A stretch of DNA of 7,135 bases from Clostridia bacterium (lineage in GTDB: Bacteria; Bacillota; Clostridia; Oscillospirales; Acutalibacteraceae): positions 1-7,135 of the forward strand of contig JAFYJR010000027.1 of the NCBI GenBank assembly GCA_017538005.1, given 5' to 3'. The notes below the pieces were generated by a model. That model ran no database searches and was not told the origin of the DNA. It saw only the letters and a list, made by a program, of their open reading frames with translations. The first letter of the stretch is position 1. Each line of letters begins with the position of its first letter. A program made the translations under genes and the position numbers. Below are positions 1 to 4,830 of the stretch, piece after piece.

Positions 1-981
1 GAGTGTGTGTCGCTGGTGACGACGGACAGCAAGAAAAAGAATCTTGAGAATTATGTGAAGTATATTGAGGATGCCGCGGCAAACGGCGTAAATATTCTGG
101 TGCTGCCGGAATATTCCAGCACAGGTTTGTCGGACGACATAAGCATGAACTATGTGAGCGCTGCGGAGCGCAGGCATTTTCTTGAAAATGCCGAACTCAT
201 ACCGCAGGGCGAAACGGTTTCGCTTATGTGCGAAAAGGCGAAAGAACACGGTCTCTACATATGCTGGACTATGATAGAGCAGGATCAGTTTTATGATGAC
301 CGCATCTACAATACTGCTGTTTTGGTGGGCCCGGAGGGCCTTGTCGGAACATACCGCAAGGTGCACCGCGCGGGAACGGAAAAGATGATGTTTTTAGCCG
401 GTGACAAAGGTTCCGACGTCTTTGACACTGCCTACGGCAAAGTGGGTCTCATTATCTGTTTTGACAAGAATTCCCCCGATACCGTTCGCGCGCTTAAACT
501 TAAAGGTGCGGAGATAATTATCAATCCGACCGCGTGGCCGGGTCTCGACCGAAGGCTCGGAAACTTTGATGTATCGATGCAACTGCATCGATACGCGGGC
601 AGGAACCGGGCCTTCGAAAACGGTGTCGTCTATGTCGACTGCAACCTCGGTTGCAGGCCCGACGACACCCTGAATGCTGAGGCCGGCCACTCCCGTATCA
701 TAACTCCTCTCGGCGAGATCTTCGCCGAGACGAAAGGCTGGGGCGAGAGCAAAATCGTTGTCGACATCGACCCTCAGGAAGCGATAGCCGAGTATTACAG
801 AAAGACAAATCTCACTCCCGCGGAGCACCTCAGAATGCTTCAGGAGCAGCAGGACAAGCACGAGAAGTATATGGCCCTCGGCGATGTAATCCTGACCAAC
901 ATCCGTTTCTACGGCTCAGCAGTTTTGAATACTGTAATTGATTTCCCGACAAGGATGAAATACAGGAAACTCATAAAATAG
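1..981 (+). CDS. Carbon-nitrogen hydrolase (nitrilase superfamily), 5' end outside the window
   Basis: This is a cytoplasmic amidohydrolase of the nitrilase superfamily, whose members hydrolyse or condense C-N bonds of amides, carbamoyl compounds or nitriles through a Glu-Lys-Cys catalytic triad. Numbering from the in-frame GTG at position 7, all three residues are visible: Glu35 in VLPEYSS, Lys118 in GTYRKVH and Cys151 in LIICFDK. The typical YNTAVLVGPEGLVG strand precedes the lysine, and RNRAFENGVVYVDCN (about 199-213) matches the conserved Arg/Glu-Asn segment of the family. The frame stays open to base 1 (Glu-Cys before the GTG). Family proteins usually start roughly 10 residues earlier with a hydrophobic strand ending in Gln, so the GTG is probably internal and the true start lies upstream. 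The C-terminal ~50 residues (charged helix, then a basic tail) are not diagnostic. It is probably co-transcribed with the SGNH hydrolase 9 bases downstream. The substrate cannot be read from the sequence. The family call is secure; the function is not. The gene also contains a cluster of inverted repeats at 571-730. Confidence 0.93.
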   Translation, partial: ECVSLVTTDSKKKNLENYVKYIEDAAANGVNILVLPEYSSTGLSDDISMNYVSAAERRHFLENAELIPQGETVSLMCEKAKEHGLYICWTMIEQDQFYDDRIYNTAVLVGPEGLVGTYRKVHRAGTEKMMFLAGDKGSDVFDTAYGKVGLIICFDKNSPDTVRALKLKGAEIIINPTAWPGLDRRLGNFDVSMQLHRYAGRNRAFENGVVYVDCNLGCRPDDTLNAEAGHSRIITPLGEIFAETKGWGESKIVVDIDPQEAIAEYYRKTNLTPAEHLRMLQEQQDKHEKYMALGDVILTNIRFYGSAVLNTVIDFPTRMKYRKLIK

Positions 982-984
982 GAG
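980..984 (+). promoter_or_regulatory. Shine-Dalgarno site of the SGNH hydrolase, overlapping the upstream stop codon
   Basis: AGGAG lies 6 bases before the ATG at 991 and overlaps the TAG stop (979-981) of the nitrilase-family gene. The arrangement supports the ATG choice and suggests translational coupling of the two hydrolases. Confidence 0.8.
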
Positions 985-990
985 CAGTTT

Positions 991-1617
991 ATGAAAACCG
1001 TTTTATGCTATGGTGATTCAAATACATACGGATATGTTCCGGAAACGGGGCTTCGATATCCGAAGGATATCAGATATCCCGGAAGACTTCAGATGCTTCT
1101 GGGAGATGAGTACACTGTTGTTGAGGAAGGATGCAACGGCAGGACAACTCTCTGCAAGGAACCGGGGAATGAATGGAAAAACGGGCTTGATTACCTGCGG
1201 CCCTGCCTCAATTCCCACAAGCCCGTGGACACAGTTGTGCTCATGCTCGGCACCAACGATCTGAAGAAAATCTACGGCCTTACGGCAGAAGAAATTGCCG
1301 CCGGCGTCGGTAAACTCTGCGATGTAATCAAAGAGTTTACAGGAGAGAAACAGGAGCGGGCGGCAGAGATTATTCTGGTCGCTCCGCCTGAGATAGGGGA
1401 AGGTATCGCTCATTCGCCTTTCGGTGTTTCTTTCGGCGAGGACGCAATCTCCCGCTCGAAAGAGTTTCCGGATCTCTACAGAAAAGTTGCGGAGGAAAAG
1501 GGCTGTCGTTTTTTGAACGCCGCGGAATACATTGCCCCGTCAGAGTATGACTCGCTTCACCTGACTGCAGAAGGGCACGCGATACTGGCCGAAAAGCTGG
1601 CTGAAATAATAAAATAA
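991..1617 (+). CDS. SGNH/GDSL hydrolase (arylesterase/acyltransferase-like), 208 aa
   Basis: This small serine esterase of the SGNH hydrolase family acts on ester or acyl substrates. The blocks are all present: block I GDSNTYG with nucleophile Ser10; Gly47/Asn49 in EEGCNGRTT (block II); GTND at 87-90 giving the block III oxyanion Asn89; and DSLHLT with Asp187 and His190 (block V) completing the Ser-Asp-His triad. The order GDSNTYGY, RYP..IRYPGRL, VVEEGCNGRTT, LMLGTND resembles the subgroup of Mycobacterium smegmatis acyltransferase/arylesterase (MsAcT), which can transfer acyl groups as well as hydrolyse them; that similarity is recalled, not computed. No signal peptide or membrane segment is visible, so it should be cytoplasmic. 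The length is normal for the subgroup. It follows the amidohydrolase by 9 bases, so the pair may remove acyl and amide groups from a common substrate (inference). Transcription probably ends at the hairpin 11 bases downstream. Confidence 0.93.
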   Translation: MKTVLCYGDSNTYGYVPETGLRYPKDIRYPGRLQMLLGDEYTVVEEGCNGRTTLCKEPGNEWKNGLDYLRPCLNSHKPVDTVVLMLGTNDLKKIYGLTAEEIAAGVGKLCDVIKEFTGEKQERAAEIILVAPPEIGEGIAHSPFGVSFGEDAISRSKEFPDLYRKVAEEKGCRFLNAAEYIAPSEYDSLHLTAEGHAILAEKLAEIIK

Positions 1618-1620
1618 GAT

Positions 1621-1664
1621 AAAAAAGAACCTCCCCATGCGTTTCCGCATGAGGAGGTTTTCAT
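1621..1664. terminator. Bidirectional intrinsic terminator between convergent genes
   Basis: A hairpin has arms 1628-1641 and 1646-1659 (AACCTCC and CATGCG against CGCATG and GGAGGTT, with one C/A mismatch) around a TTTC loop. The + strand runs into TTTTCATTT. The - strand runs into a better T-run (complement of AAAAAAG at 1621-1627). It therefore serves both the hydrolase pair from the left and the SDR gene ending at 1675 from the right. Confidence 0.9.
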
Positions 1665-1674
1665 TTGGTTTAAA

Positions 1675-2487
1675 TTAATAGACCTTCTTGCTCTGCTTAG
1701 GGTTAGACTTCTGGCTTTCCTTAAGGAACATCTTGAACTTGAGGGTCTCTTCCCACCAGTAGAACTTCTTAGCCGGCGGGCAAACGAATGTGAGAACCTT
1801 GGAGATGTCGAAGAGCTTGCAAGGGCTGACCTTCTGCTTGCCCTTATCAATACCCTTGATAGCAGCCTTAGCAACTGTAGTGGGCTCCTGAACCGGGAAC
1901 GGCTTGAGAGCGAATACAGAGTTACCAACGTTGAAGAAGTTAGTGTTGGTGGCAACAGGGTAAATAGTTGTGAGCTTGATGTTCTTCGGAATCTCGAGAT
2001 AAAGAGCTTCCTGGAAACCGTTAAGAGCGAACTTTGTAGCTGTGTAGAGTGTGTAACCCGGCATAGCCATTGTGCCCATTGCGGAAGCTGTGATAGCCAT
2101 CTTACCCTCGCGGCCGTTGAGGTGAGCGAGGTACTTCTGATAAGTGTAGATGGGGCCGTATACGTTAACCTTGAAGATCTTGTCAATCTTCTCATAGTTT
2201 ACGTAATCGAACTTCTCATAATACGGGAAACCTGAGTTTGCGATGAAGATGTCGATCTTGTCGAAGAGCTCTTCTGCCTTTGCGAAGATAGCGTCAATGC
2301 CTTCCTTGCTGCCTGTATCAGCGTTGAAAGCGATAACGTTGGAAGCATAGTCGCTGAGCTTCTCTTCTGCTGTACGGGAACATGTAAGGATTGTGTTGCC
2401 GAGTTCGGGCTCTGCAAGCATCTTCATCATCTCAAATCCGATGCCGGATGTTGAACCGGTGATAACGATTTTGCTGTTTTTAATCAT
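1675..2487 (-). CDS. Short-chain dehydrogenase/reductase (classical SDR), 270 aa
   Basis: This NAD(P)(H)-dependent oxidoreductase would interconvert a ketone and a secondary alcohol. The Rossmann motif TGSTSGIG sits at 10-17, ANSG at 83-86 (in place of the usual NNAG), and the catalytic tetrad is Asn108, Ser135, Tyr148 and Lys152 (YTATK). Arg38 in CSRT, just after the second strand, suggests NADP(H) preference; this is inference. The C-terminal part is aromatic and basic (FYWWEETLKFKMF, ending in KKVY). It resembles the amphipathic tails of DltE-like SDRs and could touch a membrane or cap a hydrophobic substrate. The start is set by GGGAG at 2496-2500, 8 bases from the ATG. The gene begins 31 bases after the ene-reductase stop with no promoter seen between, so it is the second gene of that operon. 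Every lysine in the last ~35 codons is AAG, a bias shared with the ene-reductase gene. The family is certain; the substrate is unknown. Confidence 0.94.
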   Translation of the reverse strand: MIKNSKIVITGSTSGIGFEMMKMLAEPELGNTILTCSRTAEEKLSDYASNVIAFNADTGSKEGIDAIFAKAEELFDKIDIFIANSGFPYYEKFDYVNYEKIDKIFKVNVYGPIYTYQKYLAHLNGREGKMAITASAMGTMAMPGYTLYTATKFALNGFQEALYLEIPKNIKLTTIYPVATNTNFFNVGNSVFALKPFPVQEPTTVAKAAIKGIDKGKQKVSPCKLFDISKVLTFVCPPAKKFYWWEETLKFKMFLKESQKSNPKQSKKVY

Positions 2488-2495
2488 TTTGAATT

Positions 2496-2500
2496 CTCCC
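2496..2500 (-). promoter_or_regulatory. Shine-Dalgarno site of the SDR gene
   Basis: The complement reads GGGAG, placed 8 bases before the ATG at 2487. It lies within the 31-base gap after the ene-reductase stop codon and decides the SDR start. Confidence 0.75.
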
Positions 2501-2518
2501 TTTCAAAAATTAAATACA

Positions 2519-4627
2519 TTATTTAAGTGCCATAGCCGCACGATAAGCAGTGTGTGTAGCGCTTGCGATACGGCCTGACTTGATAGCGTCGCCGACGTCG
2601 ATTGTTGTAGCAATCTTCTTGATGTCGTCAGAAAGACCTGTGGGACGAACGCCGAGAGACATGATGATAGCGTCGCAAGGGATGTTCTTGAAGCGCTCAG
2701 GAATCTCTGTGTTCTGAACCTCTACGCTGTCCTTACGCATTTCCGTAAGTTTCCAGGACGGATAGAACTCTGTGCCGGCCTGCTCAAGCTTCGGAATAAC
2801 GTCAACCTTGTGCTGAATCCATGTGCCCGGAGCGATTTCGTCAGCCATCTCAACGATAGCGACCTTGTTGCCCGTGTCAACGAGGTACTCAGCTGTCTCA
2901 AGACCTGTCATACCTGAACCGATAACGGCAATCTTCTTATTCTTGAACTTAACGGAACCGTCAAGTACCTGATTAGGAGTATAAACGTTGGGAAGGTCAT
3001 AGCCCGGAATCTTCGGAGTAATCGGCACACCGCCGGTTGCGTTGAAGATGTAAGCGGGAGCAAGTTCCTTAACGTTGTCAACAGTAGCCTCTGTGTTAAG
3101 ACGGATGTCAACACCGAGAATCTTACACTGTGTCTCAAGGTCTTCTGTTACCCAGCCGATCTTATACTTGTGAGCCGGAGCTGCAGCAAGGAGGATCTGG
3201 CCGCCAACTTTGGGAGCCTTCTCAAATACTGTAACTTTGAAGCCCTTCTGAGCAGCTGTGCGGGCAGCCATGAGGCCTGCAGGGCCGGCGCCTATAACAA
3301 CTACGCTGCGGCCGTTGCCGACCTTAGCGGGCTCAAGCGGGAATTCAAGTTCGTTACATGTACGGGGGTTAACTGCGCACTGTCCGGGGAGACCGCCTGC
3401 AAGGGCGTTGCTCATCATGGACTCAAGGCAGTACAGGCAGGACAGGCAGCGGTTGATCTCATTTGAGCGACCTTCCTTAGCCTTCTTAGCCCAGTAAGGA
3501 TCAGCAAGGAGCGGACGGCCGAGGCCGATAGTATCCTGGTAACCCTCTTCAATAAGCTTCTCAGCCTGCTCAGGAGTACGGATAACGCCTGTGTTACCTA
3601 CAGGAATGCTTACAGCTTCCTTGATGGCCTTACCGTTTTCTTTACGCCAGCCGAGGTCGAAAGATGTGGGCTCGCACCATGCGTTCATGCAGTCATAAGT
3701 ACCGCAGGAAAGCTCGAGGTGCTGGATGCCGTAGCTCTCAAGCTTCTTGGCAATTTCAACACCGTCAGCAAGGGTGTAACCTACATCGTAACCGAACATA
3801 CGATAGTACTCGTCAGCTGAAAGACGAGCGGAGATGGGATAGTCGGGTCCGCAGAGAACATGGATCTTGTCGATGATGTTCTTTACGATACGAAGACGGT
3901 TGTCAAGAGATCCGCCGTATTCATCTGTACGATGGTTTGTATACGGGGAAATGAACTGCTGAAGGAAATAGCCGTGTGAGCAGTGAAGCTGAACACCGTC
4001 GATGCCGGCCTTCTTGCAGCGAAGAGCACCCTGTGCAAACTCGTCTTCGAGTTTCTCGATTTCCCAATGAGTAAGTGCACGAACCTTCTGTGTCTCATCG
4101 ATAGGTGAGCAGGCAAGGTTTGCGGGAATTCCGCCGGAAGCGGAAACAGTGCGGGGATAAATCTTGTGAAGGAAGGGCTTTTCAAAGTAATCGAAATACT
4201 TTGTCATGCCGAAGAACAGTTTCCACCAACCATTCCAGCGACGTCCTACAACGTCAGAGAGCTTCCAGACCATAACGATAAGCTGATAGGTCTGACGGCC
4301 CGGGTGATGGAGCTGTACAAAGATCTTGGAGCCTTCCTTGTGAATGGAATCGGCGAGCTTTGTGAGGCCGGGGATGCAGCGGTCAGATGTTACTGAGAGC
4401 TGTCTGGGGCCTGTACAACCGGTCCAGTCACTGATACGGGTAACCTCAGTCTGGATGAGACCTACGCCACCCTTTGCACGCTCTGTGTAATAAGCGATGC
4501 AGCGGTCGCCGGCTGTACCGTCCAGCTCGGCAACTTCCAACAGCATCGGAACCAGTGTTATACGGTTAGGTATCTCGCAGGTACCGATGTTGAAGGGTTC
4601 AAAGAGTTTAGGAAAATTTTCGCTCAT
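2519..4627 (-). CDS. NADH:flavin oxidoreductase/ene-reductase with FMN, [4Fe-4S] and FAD/NAD(P)H domains (FadH/BaiCD-like), 702 aa
   Basis: This multi-domain flavoenzyme should reduce an activated C=C bond (enone, enoate or dienoyl-CoA) with electrons passing NAD(P)H to FAD to [4Fe-4S] to FMN, as known for E. coli 2,4-dienoyl-CoA reductase FadH and the bile-acid enzymes BaiCD/BaiH. Domain order: an Old Yellow Enzyme TIM barrel (about 5-385) with HHPGRQ at 107-112, the paired His215/His218 in LHCSHGY, DEYGGSLDNRLR at 235-246 and the FMN-phosphate motif GLGRP at 368-372; cluster cysteines Cys394, Cys397, Cys400 and Cys417; FAD motif GAGPAG at 446-451; NAD(P)H motif GSGMTG at 570-575. Cysteine spacing x2/x2 matches trimethylamine dehydrogenase better than FadH (x2/x3), with a longer last loop. 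About 40 extra residues, rich in Trp and aromatics, follow HHPGRQ. I chose the ATG at 4627 because AGGAG lies 6 bases upstream and MSENFPKLFEP is the natural family N-terminus; the frame extends to 4678, but that codon sits at the predicted transcription start. First gene of an operon with the SDR. Substrate not identifiable. Confidence 0.95.
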   Translation of the reverse strand: MSENFPKLFEPFNIGTCEIPNRITLVPMLLEVAELDGTAGDRCIAYYTERAKGGVGLIQTEVTRISDWTGCTGPRQLSVTSDRCIPGLTKLADSIHKEGSKIFVQLHHPGRQTYQLIVMVWKLSDVVGRRWNGWWKLFFGMTKYFDYFEKPFLHKIYPRTVSASGGIPANLACSPIDETQKVRALTHWEIEKLEDEFAQGALRCKKAGIDGVQLHCSHGYFLQQFISPYTNHRTDEYGGSLDNRLRIVKNIIDKIHVLCGPDYPISARLSADEYYRMFGYDVGYTLADGVEIAKKLESYGIQHLELSCGTYDCMNAWCEPTSFDLGWRKENGKAIKEAVSIPVGNTGVIRTPEQAEKLIEEGYQDTIGLGRPLLADPYWAKKAKEGRSNEINRCLSCLYCLESMMSNALAGGLPGQCAVNPRTCNELEFPLEPAKVGNGRSVVVIGAGPAGLMAARTAAQKGFKVTVFEKAPKVGGQILLAAAPAHKYKIGWVTEDLETQCKILGVDIRLNTEATVDNVKELAPAYIFNATGGVPITPKIPGYDLPNVYTPNQVLDGSVKFKNKKIAVIGSGMTGLETAEYLVDTGNKVAIVEMADEIAPGTWIQHKVDVIPKLEQAGTEFYPSWKLTEMRKDSVEVQNTEIPERFKNIPCDAIIMSLGVRPTGLSDDIKKIATTIDVGDAIKSGRIASATHTAYRAAMALK

Positions 4628-4633
4628 TTTGAT

Positions 4634-4638
4634 CTCCT
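4634..4638 (-). promoter_or_regulatory. Shine-Dalgarno site fixing the ene-reductase start
   Basis: The complement reads AGGAG, followed by six bases (ATCAAA) and the ATG at 4627. No comparable site precedes the in-frame ATG at 4678, so translation should begin at 4627. Confidence 0.85.
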
Positions 4639-4646
4639 TTCGAATA

Positions 4647-4665
4647 ATACAATCATAAATTGTAT
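4647..4665. promoter_or_regulatory. Inverted repeat in the ene-reductase leader (candidate operator)
   Basis: Perfect 7-base arms ATACAAT (4647-4653) and ATTGTAT (4659-4665) flank a 5-base centre. The site lies about 12-30 bases downstream of the predicted ene-reductase transcription start, where a bound repressor could block elongation. The same half-site recurs in the divergent cyclase promoter. It could instead be a weak, AT-rich RNA hairpin. No regulator gene is visible in the window. Confidence 0.45.
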
Positions 4666-4683
4666 AAATAATGCGCAAAGAAT

Positions 4684-4712
4684 ATTATAAGTAAATATAC
4701 CCCTAATTTCAA
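4684..4712 (-). promoter_or_regulatory. Sigma-A-type promoter of the ene-reductase/SDR operon
   Basis: On the - strand, TTGAAA (4712-4707) is followed after exactly 17 bases by TATAAT (4689-4684). Transcription should start near 4677, giving a leader of roughly 50 bases before the ATG at 4627. Confidence 0.8.
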
Positions 4713-4765
4713 GGGCGACGGGGCATTAAAAATTGTCACTTTTTTAACAGTCTGTACTTTCTCTT

Positions 4766-4794
4766 TTTACATACAATATATTGTGTGTTATAAT
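4766..4794 (+). promoter_or_regulatory. Sigma-A-type promoter of the diguanylate cyclase gene, extended -10
   Basis: TTTACA (4766-4771), a 17-base spacer and TATAAT (4789-4794) preceded by TG at 4786-4787 (extended -10). Transcription should start near 4801, leaving a leader of about 30 bases. It is placed back to back with the ene-reductase promoter, their -35 boxes about 54 bases apart. Confidence 0.82.
4769..4788. promoter_or_regulatory. Palindrome filling the cyclase promoter spacer (candidate operator)
   Basis: The 12-base core ACAATATATTGT (4773-4784) is a perfect palindrome. Beyond one mismatched pair (4772/4785), three more pairs extend it to 4769-4788. It occupies the space between the -35 and -10 boxes, a classic place for a repressor to bind. 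It contains ATACAAT and ATTGTGT, close to the half-sites of the repeat at 4647-4665, although the central spacing differs. Confidence 0.5.
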
Positions 4795-4819
4795 CAATTT
4801 AAACCATTTCGAGAGTGAC

Positions 4820-4824
4820 AGGAG
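4820..4824 (+). promoter_or_regulatory. Shine-Dalgarno site of the cyclase gene
   Basis: AGGAG lies 6 bases before the ATG at 4831 and supports that start. Confidence 0.8.
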
Positions 4825-4830
4825 ACAAAA

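Noticed and set aside
394..861. A 155-codon antisense frame within the nitrilase-family gene
   Set aside because: It is antisense to a gene with a full catalytic triad, has no ribosome site and no recognisable domain.
1051..1079. Alternating GATATCC/GGATATC repeats at the start of the SGNH gene
   Set aside because: They encode the family-typical RYPKDIRYP segment in frame, so the repeat follows from similar amino acids and codons.
1557..2195. A 212-codon open frame on the - strand, very rich in Ser, Arg, Leu and Thr
   Set aside because: It overlaps the SDR gene in another frame and runs through the terminator into the SGNH gene. Composition is that of a frame shadow and no motif is visible.
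3170..3466. Open frames on the + strand opposite the ene-reductase gene (also 3664-3876 and 4166-4396)
   Set aside because: They are shadows produced by the biased codon use of the ene-reductase gene, with no start signals or domain content.
1675..4627. A bile-acid-inducible (bai) operon
   Set aside because: Only an ene-reductase and an SDR are present. No CoA ligase, CoA transferase, 7-alpha-dehydratase or transporter is seen, and the SDR is not obviously BaiA-like.
4628..4678. A longer ene-reductase start at 4678 adding 17 residues (beginning MRIIYTIYD)
   Set aside because: It has no ribosome site, lies at the predicted transcription start (near 4677) and is unlike the family N-terminus. 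AGGAG and ATG at 4627 fit far better.
4641..4680. A riboswitch or attenuator in the ene-reductase leader
   Set aside because: The leader is only about 50 bases and holds one weak AT-rich inverted repeat without a T-run, too little for a known riboswitch class.
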